Notes: generated from the sequence alone by a model not told the origin. A stretch of DNA of 64,000 nt from Streptomyces fradiae ATCC 10745 = DSM 40063 (GCF_008704425.1 NZ_CP023696.1:4132501-4196500); one strand, 5' to 3'. Numbered from the stretch's first letter, positions 23,956-33,157 are shown. Made by a program: numbers and translations.

Positions 23956-25554
23956 GTGTCATCAGCGACCCCCGCTGCCGCCTCGCCCGACACCAACCCG
24001 GACGTAGTCCTCGTTGTCGACTTCGGCGCGCAGTACGCCCAGCTCATCGCCCGTCGTGTCCGTGAGGCCCGGGTCTACAGCGAGATCGTCCCGTCCACCA
24101 TGCCGGTGGCCGAGATGCTCGCCCGCAATCCCAAGGCGATCATCCTCTCCGGTGGCCCGTCCTCCGTGTACGAGGAGGGGGCGCCCCGCATCGACCGCGC
24201 GCTCTTCGAGGCCGGGGTCCCGGTCTTCGGCATGTGCTACGGCTTCCAGCTGATGGCCACGACGCTCGGCGGCACGGTCGACAACACCGGCTCCCGCGAG
24301 TACGGCCGTACGCCGCTGCACGTCACCAGGAGCGGTTCGACGCTGTTCGAGGGCACGCCCGACGAGCAGTCCGTGTGGATGTCCCACGGCGACGCCTGCT
24401 CGGCCGCGCCCGAGGGCTTCGCCGTCACCGCGTCCACGGACGTCGTCCCGGTCGCCGCCTTCGAGAACGACGAGAAGAAGCTGTACGGCGTGCAGTACCA
24501 CCCCGAGGTGGTGCACTCCACGCACGGCCAGCAGATCCTCGAGCACTTCCTCTACCGGGGCGCGGGCATCAAGCCGTCCTGGACCACGGGGAACGTCATC
24601 GACGAGCAGGTCGCCGCCATCCGCGAGCAGGTCGGCGACAAGCGGGCCATCTGCGGTCTGTCCGGCGGCGTCGACTCCGCCGTGGCCGCCGCGCTGGTCC
24701 AGCGCGCCATCGGCTCCCAGCTCACCTGCGTCTACGTCGACCACGGCCTGATGCGCAAGGGCGAGACCGAGCAGGTGGAGAAGGACTTCGTCGCCGCCAC
24801 GGGCGTCCAGCTCAAGGTCGTCGACGCGCAGGAGCGCTTCCTGAACGCGCTCGCCGGGGTCACCGACCCCGAGGAGAAGCGCAAGATCATCGGGCGTGAG
24901 TTCATCCGCGTCTTCGAGCAGGCGCAGGCGGAGATCATCGCGGAGGCGTCGGGCGACCAGCCCGTCGAGTTCCTGGTGCAGGGCACGCTCTACCCGGACG
25001 TGGTGGAGTCCGGCGGCGGCACGGGCACGGCCAACATCAAGTCCCACCACAACGTGGGCGGCCTCCCCGAGGACCTCGAGTTCAAGCTGATCGAGCCGCT
25101 GCGCAAGCTGTTCAAGGACGAGGTCCGCATGGTCGGCCAGGAGCTCGGCCTGCCGGAGGAGATCGTCCAGCGCCAGCCGTTCCCCGGCCCCGGCCTCGGC
25201 ATCCGCATCGTCGGCGAGGTCACCAAGGAGCGCCTGGACCTGCTGCGCGAGGCTGACGCCATCGCCCGCGAGGAGCTGACGGCCGCCGGTCTGGACCGCG
25301 AGATCTGGCAGTGCCCCGTCGTGCTGCTCGCGGACGTGCGGTCCGTGGGCGTGCAGGGCGACGGCCGCACGTACGGTCACCCGATCGTGCTGCGCCCGGT
25401 GTCGTCCGAGGACGCCATGACGGCCGACTGGACGCGCATGCCGTACGACGTGCTGGCGCGCATCTCGACGCGGATCACCAACGAGGTGAAGGACGTCAAC
25501 CGCGTCGTCCTCGACGTCACCAGCAAGCCGCCGGGCACCATCGAGTGGGAGTGA
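23956..25554 (+). CDS. guaA: GMP synthase (glutamine-hydrolysing)
   Basis: Enzyme of 532 residues that converts XMP to GMP with glutamine and ATP, the last step of GMP synthesis. Residues 15-205 are a class I glutamine amidotransferase with the nucleophile Cys94 in FGMCYGFQLM and the YHPEVVHS histidine-glutamate pair. Residues 215-410 are an ATP pyrophosphatase with LSGGVDSAVAAALV (about 235). The C-terminal dimerisation domain ends in PPGTIEWE, the family's invariant end. The start is the GTG at 23956, with ggaagg upstream. A strong terminator follows, so it is likely a single-gene transcript. Confidence 0.98.
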   Translation: MSSATPAAASPDTNPDVVLVVDFGAQYAQLIARRVREARVYSEIVPSTMPVAEMLARNPKAIILSGGPSSVYEEGAPRIDRALFEAGVPVFGMCYGFQLMATTLGGTVDNTGSREYGRTPLHVTRSGSTLFEGTPDEQSVWMSHGDACSAAPEGFAVTASTDVVPVAAFENDEKKLYGVQYHPEVVHSTHGQQILEHFLYRGAGIKPSWTTGNVIDEQVAAIREQVGDKRAICGLSGGVDSAVAAALVQRAIGSQLTCVYVDHGLMRKGETEQVEKDFVAATGVQLKVVDAQERFLNALAGVTDPEEKRKIIGREFIRVFEQAQAEIIAEASGDQPVEFLVQGTLYPDVVESGGGTGTANIKSHHNVGGLPEDLEFKLIEPLRKLFKDEVRMVGQELGLPEEIVQRQPFPGPGLGIRIVGEVTKERLDLLREADAIAREELTAAGLDREIWQCPVVLLADVRSVGVQGDGRTYGHPIVLRPVSSEDAMTADWTRMPYDVLARISTRITNEVKDVNRVVLDVTSKPPGTIEWE

Positions 25555-25580
25555 CCTCCGGGTGACCCCGACAGCCGTCC

Positions 25581-25620
25581 GGTGAAGCCGCCGCCCGCGT
25601 CCGTGGGCGGCGGCTTCACC
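25581..25620 (+). terminator. Strong terminator after guaA
   Basis: GGTGAAGCCGCCGCCC (25581-25596) and its perfect complement at 25605-25620 form a 16-bp stem with an 8-nt loop, 26 bp after the guaA stop. Confidence 0.85.
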
Positions 25621-25692
25621 GTTCCGCGCCTGCGACGGGCGTGCCGGGCCTGGGGCGGGCGTGCCGTCGGGGCCGCCTCGCGGCCCGCCCGC

Positions 25693-25962
25693 CTATCCGG
25701 TGGCGCGGCCGGCCCCGGTGGGCGCGCCGGCCGCGCGGGCCGTGCCGTCCGCGGGGGTGGAACGGGCCGTACGCCGCCGCCGGACCCGGTGGCCCACCCA
25801 GCCCGCCAGCGCGGCGAGCGGCAGCCCGCAGGACAGCAGCGGCACCACCGCGTACCAGGGGGCGTCCCAGGAACCCGCCGCGTCCCCCAGGTACACCGCC
25901 GCGACGGCCAGACCCGTCACCCCGGCGACCAGCCGGCCGGGACGGAACTCATGAAACGGCAC
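25693..25962 (-). CDS. Small membrane protein downstream of PspC
   Basis: Protein of 89 residues with two hydrophobic segments (LVAGVTGLAVAAVYLG and a second around residues 36-56) and an Arg-rich then Ala/Gly/Thr-rich tail. The GTG at 25962 lies inside the end of the PspC gene, overlapping it by 14 bp, and has an excellent ggaggtgg site, so translation is coupled. Function unknown; it likely works with the PspC protein. The family could not be named. Confidence 0.72.
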   Translation of the reverse strand: MPFHEFRPGRLVAGVTGLAVAAVYLGDAAGSWDAPWYAVVPLLSCGLPLAALAGWVGHRVRRRRTARSTPADGTARAAGAPTGAGRATG

Positions 25963-27334
25963 GGGCCACCTCCACCTGTCCGACGGCGACGCTCAGGTCC
26001 AGTACCAGCGTGCCGCCCGGTGCCACGGAGGGCGGCGGCGGAACGGTCCGCGTGACCTCCCGGTCCGCCGCGACCGCGTCGCCGCTGGAGGGCCAGCCGT
26101 GGGCCGGGACCGCGTCGCGTCCCTCGGGCAGCCGCACCTCGCCCAGACCGACCCGCGCACGCACCTTCACGGTCACGTCGGCGGGCACGGTGACGTCCAG
26201 CCGGCCGGCGCCCGCCTCGGCGGCCACCCGGACCATGCCGCCGCGCGGCACGTCCACGGCGCCCAGGTCCAGCGTGCCGACCCCCGAGTCGATCGCGTAG
26301 CGGGGCCGTACGTCCGCCAGGGTCGCCGGGGCCCACTCCGTCCGCGCCCACACCGTGCCGATCTGCGGCGGCACCGCCGACGCGGCGGCCAGCAGCAGCG
26401 CCGTCACCACCGTCATGAACACCGTCCCCGCACCGGTGCGGCCCAGCAGCGAGCCGACCGCCAGACCGAGCCCGAACACGACGAGCGCCGCCCCCAGGCC
26501 GAACTGGAGGCTCACCCCCAGCGGGTGCGCGCCCCACGCCGCGGCGGTGCCGGCGCATCCCGCCAGGACGGCGAGCACCAGGACGAGGCCGCCGATGGAC
26601 CGCGGCCCGCGCGGCGCGGCGGCCGGAGCGTCGCCCGGCGCGGGCGCCGCGGTCGCGGGCAGCGCCCCCCAGGCCCGGTGCGGGTCCTTGGCCAGCCCCG
26701 CGTGCGGGCCCTCGGTGGGGCCCCACAAGTAGCCCATCGGCACAGGCCCCGTCGACCCGTCCTTGACTATCGGGTCGCGCCACCACGACGGGGCGCCCGG
26801 CGGGGGCGGCGCCTTGGTCTCCGGCGGGGCCTTCGTCTCCGGCGGGGCGTCCGGGCCGACCGGGTGCGCCGGGTCTGCCGCGGGCTCGCCCGGCGCGGCC
26901 AGCCGCCGCCGCTGCGACCAGGCGGCGGCCCCGCTCACCCCGCACACCAGGAGCGTGGCGAAGCCGATCGTCCCGCCGTTGCCCCCCACCATCGACAGGA
27001 AGAGTCCGCAGCCGACCAGGGCCATCAGCATCGCCACGAGCGACGCGCCGTCGACCCGGCCGGTCAGCAGCCGCCGTGCCTCGTTCTCGTCCTCGCCGTC
27101 CGCCGTGACGAACAGCCAGGCGAAGCCGTAGAAGATCAGGCCGATGCCGCCGGCCGCCGCGAGCACGCCCGTCGCGACCCGGAACACGACCGGGTCGAGG
27201 TCGAAGTGGCGCCCCAGGCCGCCGCACACCCCGGCCACGATCTTCTGCCGCCGCGTGCGGCGCAGCGGCGCGGGGTGCGGCGGGTGGTGCCCGGGGGCCT
27301 CGGGCGCCTCCGGGGTGGGCGTCGGACTCGTCAT
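25949..27334 (-). CDS. PspC-domain membrane protein
   Basis: Envelope-stress protein of 461 residues. A PspC domain near the N terminus (RRTRRQKIVAGVCGGLGRHF, then FYGFAWLFVT) carries two membrane segments. Further hydrophobic segments follow, and the C-terminal 110 residues form a beta-rich domain (GVGTLDLGAVDVPRGGMVRV) like those of LiaF/DUF1707-type bacterial proteins. The start is placed at the ATG at 27334, just before TSPTPTPEAPEAP. It is divergent from the PspC-containing kinase, and the two share a promoter region with repeated hexamers. Likely a target or cofactor of that two-component system in cell-envelope stress. Confidence 0.85.
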   Translation of the reverse strand: MTSPTPTPEAPEAPGHHPPHPAPLRRTRRQKIVAGVCGGLGRHFDLDPVVFRVATGVLAAAGGIGLIFYGFAWLFVTADGEDENEARRLLTGRVDGASLVAMLMALVGCGLFLSMVGGNGGTIGFATLLVCGVSGAAAWSQRRRLAAPGEPAADPAHPVGPDAPPETKAPPETKAPPPPGAPSWWRDPIVKDGSTGPVPMGYLWGPTEGPHAGLAKDPHRAWGALPATAAPAPGDAPAAAPRGPRSIGGLVLVLAVLAGCAGTAAAWGAHPLGVSLQFGLGAALVVFGLGLAVGSLLGRTGAGTVFMTVVTALLLAAASAVPPQIGTVWARTEWAPATLADVRPRYAIDSGVGTLDLGAVDVPRGGMVRVAAEAGAGRLDVTVPADVTVKVRARVGLGEVRLPEGRDAVPAHGWPSSGDAVAADREVTRTVPPPPSVAPGGTLVLDLSVAVGQVEVARAVS

Positions 27335-27388
27335 ACGACCATGGTGACCGGCCGCCGCCGCCGGCGGCACCCGTGACGACCCTGGCCG

Positions 27389-27464
27389 GACCCTGATATT
27401 CCCGGCCCCGTCCCACGGGGCCGGGCCAGGGCGTTGTCAGGGTCCGGGTCAGGGCAGACCCTGA
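27389..27464. promoter_or_regulatory. Repeated TCAGGG/CCCTGA sites in a divergent promoter
   Basis: A perfect inverted repeat TCAGGG-CAGA-CCCTGA lies at 27449-27464. A further TCAGGG is at 27437-27442, exactly 12 bp before it, and another CCCTGA at 27391-27396 within GACCCTGATATTCCCG, a near copy of 27457-27471. Multiple half-sites between two divergent PspC genes next to a LuxR-type regulator suggest binding by that regulator. Confidence 0.5.
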
Positions 27465-27499
27465 TGTCCCGAGGGACGGAGGCGTGTGACGATCGACGC

Positions 27500-28786
27500 A
27501 TGCCAGTCGCCGTCCGCGTGCCCGAGACCACCGACGATCCGCCCGTGCGCAAGCTCTACCGCAGCGCCGACGGGCGGATGCTCGGCGGCGTCGCACGCGG
27601 TCTGGCGGGGCACCTCGGACTGCCCGTCGTGTGGGTGCGGCTCGCCTTCCTCGGACTGTTCCTCGCGCACGGCCCGCTCGGCGTCCTGCTGTACGCGGCG
27701 TTCTGGATCGCCGTACCGCTCGGCGTGGGCGGCCGGTCCAGCGAGCCGAGGACGCTGTTCGAGACCACCGCGGACGGGCGCCGCCGCCTGCGCAAGCCCG
27801 ACCGGGGCCAGGCCGTCGCGCTGATCGCCCTGCTGGTCGGCGCGGCCGTCTTCGCCGGGACGGTCGACCTCGGCGGCGACGCCAACCGGTACGTGTGGCC
27901 CACCCTCCTCGTCGGGGTCGGCGTCGTCCTGGTGTGGCGTCAGGCGGACAACGCCCGCCGTGCCCGGTGGACCGAACCGGGCAGCCGCAAAAGGCTGTTC
28001 CAGCTCGCGCGGGGTCTCGCCGGGGTGGCGCTCGTCGGCCTGGGCGTCACCGTCTTCCTGGTGGTGCGCGGCTCCGCCGCCCAGCTCGGCACGGCGCTGA
28101 CCGCCGCGATGGCGGTGCTCGCCGGCATGGCCCTGCTGGCCGGGCCCTGGCTCATACGGATGTCGCAGGACCTGTCCGAGGAGCGGACCATGCGCATCCG
28201 CGCCCAGGAGCGCGCCGAGGTCGCCGCGCACGTCCACGACTCCGTCCTGCACACGCTGACGCTGATACAGCGCAGCGCCGACGACGCGGCCGAGGTCCGC
28301 CGCCTCGCCCGCGCCCAGGAGCGCGAGCTGCGGAACTGGCTGTACCGGCCCGAGGGCACGGGCAAGGACGAGGCGGACGAGCCGGAGACCGTCGCCGACG
28401 CGGTCCGCAGGGCCGCCGCCGAGGTGGAGGACAAGCACGGTGTGCCGCTGGAGGTGGTGGTCGTCGGCGACTGCCCGCTCGACGAGCGGCTGGCCGCGCA
28501 GATGCAGGCCGCGCGCGAGGCGATGGTCAACGCCGCCAAGTACGGTGGCGGGGGCGGAGCCGTGCAGGTCTACGCGGAGGTGGAGGGCCGCACGGTCTTC
28601 GTCTCCGTACGGGACCGGGGGCCCGGCTTCGACCTCGACGCCGTGCCGGAGGACCGGATGGGCGTACGGGAGTCGATCATCGGCCGGATGCGGCGCAACG
28701 GCGGCTCCGCGCGCGTGCGGACGGCCCCCGGCGAGGGCACGGAGGTCGAACTGGAGATGGACAGGGCGGAGGAGACGGACGGATGA
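27500..28786 (+). CDS. PspC-fused sensor histidine kinase
   Basis: Two-component sensor of 428 residues. A PspC domain at the N terminus (LYRSADGRMLGGVARGLAGHL) with membrane segments is followed by three or four further membrane helices up to about residue 225. The cytoplasmic part has a HisKA_3-type dimerisation helix (RAEVAAHVHDSVLHTLTLIQ) with the phospho-acceptor His, then an ATP-binding domain (EAMVNAAKYGG, VRDRGPGFDLD). The start is taken as ATG 27500; an in-frame ATG at 27464 would place the operator inside the gene. Its stop overlaps the regulator start as ATGA. Senses envelope stress by inference from the PspC fusion. Confidence 0.9.
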   Translation: MPVAVRVPETTDDPPVRKLYRSADGRMLGGVARGLAGHLGLPVVWVRLAFLGLFLAHGPLGVLLYAAFWIAVPLGVGGRSSEPRTLFETTADGRRRLRKPDRGQAVALIALLVGAAVFAGTVDLGGDANRYVWPTLLVGVGVVLVWRQADNARRARWTEPGSRKRLFQLARGLAGVALVGLGVTVFLVVRGSAAQLGTALTAAMAVLAGMALLAGPWLIRMSQDLSEERTMRIRAQERAEVAAHVHDSVLHTLTLIQRSADDAAEVRRLARAQERELRNWLYRPEGTGKDEADEPETVADAVRRAAAEVEDKHGVPLEVVVVGDCPLDERLAAQMQAAREAMVNAAKYGGGGGAVQVYAEVEGRTVFVSVRDRGPGFDLDAVPEDRMGVRESIIGRMRRNGGSARVRTAPGEGTEVELEMDRAEETDG

Positions 28787-29484
28787 CGACGACGGGCGTA
28801 CAGGAGGCCGGGGAGACGGCCGAGCGCCGGGTGCGGGTGGTGCTCGTCGACGACCACCGGATGTTCCGCACGGGCGTGCAGGCCGAGATCGGCCGCACGG
28901 ACGAGACCGGGGTGGAGGTCGTCGGCGAGGCCGCCGACGTGGACCAGGCCGTCGCCGTCATCCACGCGGCGCGTCCCGAGGTGGTCCTGCTCGACGTGCA
29001 CCTGCCGGGCGGCGGCGGGGTCGAGGTGCTGCGCCGCTGCGCCGCGCTGACGGCCGCCCCGGAGGATCCGGTGCGGTTCCTGGCGCTCTCCGTGTCCGAC
29101 GCGGCGGAGGACGTCATCGGCGTCATCCGGGGCGGCGCGCGCGGATACGTCACCAAGACCATCACCGGCGCCGACCTGATCGCCTCGATCTTCCGGGTGC
29201 AGGAGGGCGACGCGGTGTTCTCGCCGCGCCTGGCCGGGTTCGTGCTGGACGCGTTCGCCTCCACCGACGCGCCGCCCGTCGACGAGGACCTGGACCGGCT
29301 CACGCAGCGGGAGCGGGAGGTGCTGCGGCTCATCGCGCGCGGCTACGCCTACAAGGAGATCGCCAAGCAGCTGTTCATCTCGGTGAAGACGGTCGAGTCG
29401 CACGTGTCGGCGGTGCTCCGCAAGCTCCAGCTGTCCAACCGCCACGAGCTGACCCGCTGGGCGACCGCCCGCCGCCTGGTGTGA
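28783..29484 (+). CDS. LuxR/NarL-family response regulator
   Basis: Response regulator of 233 residues partnered with the overlapping PspC-kinase gene. The receiver domain has VLVDDHRMFRTGV (acidic pocket) and the phosphorylated Asp in EVVLLDVHLPGG, with the conserved Lys in GYVTKTITG. The DNA-binding domain is a typical LuxR helix-turn-helix: LTQREREVLRLIARGYAYKE and FISVKTVESHVSAVLRKL. Likely binds the repeated hexamers upstream of the cluster and so controls both divergent units. Confidence 0.94.
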   Translation: MTTTGVQEAGETAERRVRVVLVDDHRMFRTGVQAEIGRTDETGVEVVGEAADVDQAVAVIHAARPEVVLLDVHLPGGGGVEVLRRCAALTAAPEDPVRFLALSVSDAAEDVIGVIRGGARGYVTKTITGADLIASIFRVQEGDAVFSPRLAGFVLDAFASTDAPPVDEDLDRLTQREREVLRLIARGYAYKEIAKQLFISVKTVESHVSAVLRKLQLSNRHELTRWATARRLV

Positions 29485-29637
29485 CACGCCGCCCGCGCGG
29501 CGGCGACGCGAGCGCGGCGGGCGCCGGCCGGCCGTGCGCCCCTGCCCCTGTCTGGGCGGGGCGGTCTGGGCGGGACGGTCCGGGCCGGGGAGGCCGGGTG
29601 GTTCGGGGACGGGGGTGTCCGGCGGTCCGGGGAGCGG

Positions 29638-30045
29638 GTGGCCTTCGCGGATCACACGGGCGCGGTGACCCGGGCGCGGTCGGACGCGAGACGCGCTGAC
29701 CTGAGCGAGGGCGACCCCGGCCCGGGCGACCCCGGGCCGGGCGACCCCGGCCCGGACGACCCCGGCCCGGACGACCCCGGCCCGGACGACCCCGGGCCGG
29801 GCGACCCCGGCCCGGACGACCCCGTCGCGGGTGGCCCGGGCGGGGGCGGAGCTGGGCGGGCGGGCCACGGAGTCCGGTGGCCCATCCCTCGGCGGGCCCT
29901 CGGGCCCCTGGGCGGGTCCCCGGGTCCGTCAGGGGCTCGGGGGGCCTCGTTCCGGTGGATTGGGGCGGCATGCGCCGGTGTGTGGCGTGATCGGTGGACC
30001 GCGGTGGCAACCCGCCGCATCCGCGGGCCCTCCTACTGGCCGTGA
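29638..30045 (+). CDS. Possible small protein with GDPGP repeats
   Basis: A 135-codon frame starting with GTG 29638, three bases after ggag. It encodes eight 5-residue repeats (GDPGP, DDPGP) followed by an Arg/Gly/Pro-rich tail. Its stop TGA overlaps the next gene's ATG as TGATG, a pattern of coupled translation. However, all reading frames here are open because of the repeats, and the rest has no recognisable fold. Equally likely to be noncoding. Confidence 0.25.
   Translation: MAFADHTGAVTRARSDARRADLSEGDPGPGDPGPGDPGPDDPGPDDPGPDDPGPGDPGPDDPVAGGPGGGGAGRAGHGVRWPIPRRALGPLGGSPGPSGARGASFRWIGAACAGVWRDRWTAVATRRIRGPSYWP
29711..29830. repeat. Tandem repeat, eight 15-bp units
   Basis: Eight copies of a gcgaccccggcccgg-type unit, varying at the first base and in the ccgggcc/ccggccc centre; the last is degenerate. 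The unit length of 15 keeps a 5-codon phase in any frame. It fills much of the region between the PspC regulator and the esterase. Confidence 0.9.
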
Positions 30046-31178
30046 TGAGCCTGACGGGTACACCCTTCCTCGTGACGGCGGTCGTGCTCGCCGTCCTGGC
30101 GGTCGCGCTCCCCTTCGCGCTGTGGAGCCGGGTCCGGGGTCCGCTCCTCGTACGGGGCCTGGCGCGGCTGCTGATGATCGGCTTCGCCCAGGTGACCGCG
30201 ATGCTGGTGGTCCTCGTCGCGGTGAACAACGCCAACGGCCTGTTCAGCGACTGGGACGACCTCCTGGGCCGGGAGGACCACGTGGCCGCCGCCCCCGACC
30301 TGGGCCGGGACGGGCTCGGCGGACGCCGGATCGCCGACCTGCCGAAGACCGCGCAGTCCTTCCGCCCCGCCTCGGCGGTCGCCGACGGACGGGTCCGCAC
30401 CACGCTCCTCAAGGGCCAGGTGTCGGGCGTCAGCGCCGAGGTGTACGTGTGGCTGCCCCCGCAGTACGACGACCCCGCCTACCGGCACGTCAGGTTCCCC
30501 GTGGTGGAGCTGTTCTCCGGCTACCCCGGCACCCCGTCGTCGTGGTTCGCGGGGCTGCGCGTCACCGAGCAGCTGGAGCCGTTGATGCGGGACGGCACGG
30601 TGGCCCCCTTCATCCTCGTCGCGCCCCGCACCAAGCTCCTCGGGGACGCCGACGCGGGCTGCGCCAACGTGCCCGGCGTCGTCAACGCCGCGACATGGGT
30701 GAGCGTGGACGTGCGCAAGATGGTCACCGACCACTTCCGCGCGGTCGCCACCGCCGACGGCTGGGCGACCGCGGGCTTCTCGGCCGGCGGCCACTGCGCG
30801 GCGAAGATCGCCGTGGCGCACCCGGACCGCTACCGGTACGCGGTGAGCATGTCCGGCTACAACGACCCGGCCGCCGAACCCGACTCGATCACCGGCAGGG
30901 ATCCGGCGCTGCGCCGCGCCAACGACCCGCTCACCCTGCTGCGGCAGGCCCCCGCGCCGCCCCGCCTGCACCTGCTCGTGACCGGCGACGGCGACGACGG
31001 GTACCGCCAGGGCCTCGACCTGCGGGCCGCGGCCCAGTCACCGACCCGGGTGGAGGTCCGCCGGGTCACCGGCGGCCACCGCACCTCCACCTGGGCGGCC
31101 GAGGTCCCCGCCGTCTTCACCTGGCTGACCGCCCGGCTGGAAGGCGCGGGCCGAGCGGCGCTGACCCCCGGCCGCTGA
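30045..31178 (+). CDS. Membrane-anchored alpha/beta-hydrolase (antigen 85/esterase D type)
   Basis: Protein of 377 residues. Two hydrophobic segments in the first 65 residues anchor it in the membrane. The catalytic domain is an esterase-D-like fold: FPVVELFSGYPGTPSSWF, the nucleophile Ser in GFSAGGHCAAKIA, an acid in GDGDDGY and the catalytic His in TGGHRTSTW. Members include mycolyltransferases and other esterases of the outside surface; substrate unknown. The start is ATG 30045 or the adjacent GTG 30042; no ribosome binding site is seen, which fits coupling to an upstream frame or a longer N terminus. Confidence 0.83.
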   Translation: MSLTGTPFLVTAVVLAVLAVALPFALWSRVRGPLLVRGLARLLMIGFAQVTAMLVVLVAVNNANGLFSDWDDLLGREDHVAAAPDLGRDGLGGRRIADLPKTAQSFRPASAVADGRVRTTLLKGQVSGVSAEVYVWLPPQYDDPAYRHVRFPVVELFSGYPGTPSSWFAGLRVTEQLEPLMRDGTVAPFILVAPRTKLLGDADAGCANVPGVVNAATWVSVDVRKMVTDHFRAVATADGWATAGFSAGGHCAAKIAVAHPDRYRYAVSMSGYNDPAAEPDSITGRDPALRRANDPLTLLRQAPAPPRLHLLVTGDGDDGYRQGLDLRAAAQSPTRVEVRRVTGGHRTSTWAAEVPAVFTWLTARLEGAGRAALTPGR

Positions 31179-31805
31179 CCGCAGCTGAGGGCCGCTCGGC
31201 GACCGCGGCCCGGTGCCGGTGGCCGCCCCGTGCCGACCGGCTGGCCGCAGCCCCGGTGACCGGCCGGGGCGACCGCCGACCGCCGCCCGCCGCCCGGCGG
31301 GCCGGGGGCCGGGGGCCGTGCCCTCGTGGGCCCCGCCCGACTCGGCGGCGCCCGGCGTCCGGCCGTGGTGTCCGGCCCGAGCGGCGACCGGTGGCGGCCT
31401 CGCGCCCGACCGGCACCCGACGCCCGACCGGCCGCCCGGCCGACCGGCATCCGGCCCCCGACCGCATTCGGCGGGCCCACGTCCGGCACCCGACCGAAAC
31501 CAGGCCCCCCGACCGAAACCCGGCTGCCGCCCGGCGCCTGGCTGCCGCGGCGACCGCCTGCCCGCCGACTGGTGGGGGCCTGCCCGGCCTGCCCCGGAAA
31601 CGGCCCGGTGGCGCCCGGCTGCTGCCTGGCACCCGATGCCCGTCCGACCCCCGACCGGCCTCCGGCGCCATGCTGCCGTCCGGGTCCGGCCGGTGGGGCC
31701 CGGACGGCAGCGGGCGGCGGGGGGCCGGTGGGGCCCGGACGGCGGTGCCCGGCGGGGCCTGCCCGGCCGGCTCCGGGACCCGTCCGGTGGCCGGGCGGTG
31801 GCGGG
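31179..31805. other. Intergenic region between convergent esterase and NlpC genes
   Basis: About 627 bp of very C/G-rich sequence with imperfect ccgaccgg-type repetition. No gene, RNA or terminator was recognised. Confidence 0.5.
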
Positions 31806-32921
31806 TCAGGCCACCCGCGTGGCGCCCGCCCAGGGCATGTCGTCGATGGACGCGAGCCGGACCGTCGAGCCCGTGCGCGGGGCGTGGATCATCCGGCCGT
31901 CGCCGACGTAGATCCCGACGTGGCTGACGCCCGGATAGAAGAAGACCAGGTCACCGGGGGCGAGCTGGGCGCGGGAGATCCGCTGCCCGGCGTTGATCTG
32001 CGAGTAGGTGGTCCGGGGCAGCGACACCCCGGCCGCCCGCCACGCGGCCTGGGCCAGCCCCGAGCAGTCGTACCCCGACGGCCCGGTCGCGCCCCACACG
32101 TACGGCTTGCCGATCGCCCCGTACGCGTACGAGACGGCCCGCGCCGCGCGCGAGGTGGGCGCTCCCACACCGGCCGGCGCCGTCCGCGCGCCCCCGCCCG
32201 TCCGGCCGGCGCGGTCGGCCCCCGCCCCGGCACCGCCGCCCGGACCGGAACCGGCGGTACCGGTCTCCCGCGCGCGCGTGGCGGCCTCGTACGCGGCCCG
32301 CTCGGCGGCGGTGAGGCGGGCCAGCAGCTTCTCCGCGGCGGCCAGCCGGTCCTGTACGGCGGCCTTCTGGCGGCGCAGCTCCGCCTCGTGGCCCCGCAGC
32401 TCGCGGAACCGGTCGCCCGCCTCCGCGCGGAGCCGGTCGATGGCGACGCGCTGGCCGCGCAGGCCCGCCAGCGTGTCGGCCTGCCGCTCGCCGATCCGCT
32501 CGGCGAGCGCGGCGCCCCGCAGGTACCGGTCGGGGTCGGAGGAGAGCGCCAGCTGCAGGGCCGGGCTCAGCGCGCCGGCGCGGTACTGGGCGGCGGCGGT
32601 GGCGCCGAGCGCGTCCCGCCCGGCGTTGACGCGCTCCGTACGGCGGGCGGCCTCGTCGCGCAGGGCGTCGATCCGGGCCCGTGCCGTGTCCGCCTGCTCC
32701 TTGGCGCCGTTGTACTGCTCGGTCGCCGCCTCCGCCTCCCGGTGGAGCCGGTCGACCTGGGCCCTGACCTGGGTGGCGGTGGGGCGCGGGTCGGCGTGCG
32801 CGGGGCCCTCGAAGGCGGTGGCGGTCGCGGCCCCGGCCAGGGCCAGGGTGGCGGCCGTGCGGCCCGCCTGTGCGCCGAACGCGGGCCTCGGCTTCCGATG
32901 CGCTGCCACGGGGGCGCTCAC
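31806..32921 (-). CDS. Secreted NlpC/P60 peptidoglycan endopeptidase with coiled coil
   Basis: Cell-wall hydrolase of about 371 residues (RipA-like). It has a signal peptide ending in GPAHA, a long coiled coil with many Glu/Arg/Ala heptads (about 45-225), a Gly/Ala-rich linker and a C-terminal NlpC/P60 domain with the catalytic Cys in GYDCSGLAQAAW and His in SHVGIYVGDGRMIH. It cuts between D-Glu and meso-DAP-type residues in stem peptides, by family knowledge. The start is uncertain among GTGs at 32921, 32909 and 32954; gaaggg lies close to the first. The actinobacterial relatives act in cell separation. Confidence 0.88.
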   Translation of the reverse strand: MSAPVAAHRKPRPAFGAQAGRTAATLALAGAATATAFEGPAHADPRPTATQVRAQVDRLHREAEAATEQYNGAKEQADTARARIDALRDEAARRTERVNAGRDALGATAAAQYRAGALSPALQLALSSDPDRYLRGAALAERIGERQADTLAGLRGQRVAIDRLRAEAGDRFRELRGHEAELRRQKAAVQDRLAAAEKLLARLTAAERAAYEAATRARETGTAGSGPGGGAGAGADRAGRTGGGARTAPAGVGAPTSRAARAVSYAYGAIGKPYVWGATGPSGYDCSGLAQAAWRAAGVSLPRTTYSQINAGQRISRAQLAPGDLVFFYPGVSHVGIYVGDGRMIHAPRTGSTVRLASIDDMPWAGATRVA

Positions 32922-33157
32922 TTCCCTTCGGTGCTGTGCTGCGGACGGCGGCACCGGTGGGACCGGGCCGTCCGGAGGAGGACGCTAGGGGTGCGACCGG
33001 GGGAGAGGCGGCGGGGTGACCGGAAGTGGCCGCAGCTGTCGGTTGCGGGACGACTCGCAGTCGGAATCGGACAATCGGAATCACACCTTCCGCATGGGTC
33101 GTGACCGTTGCGGCGAAAGCGGTGGACCTGCCTGAGGGGCGGTGGTAGGGCCACGGC

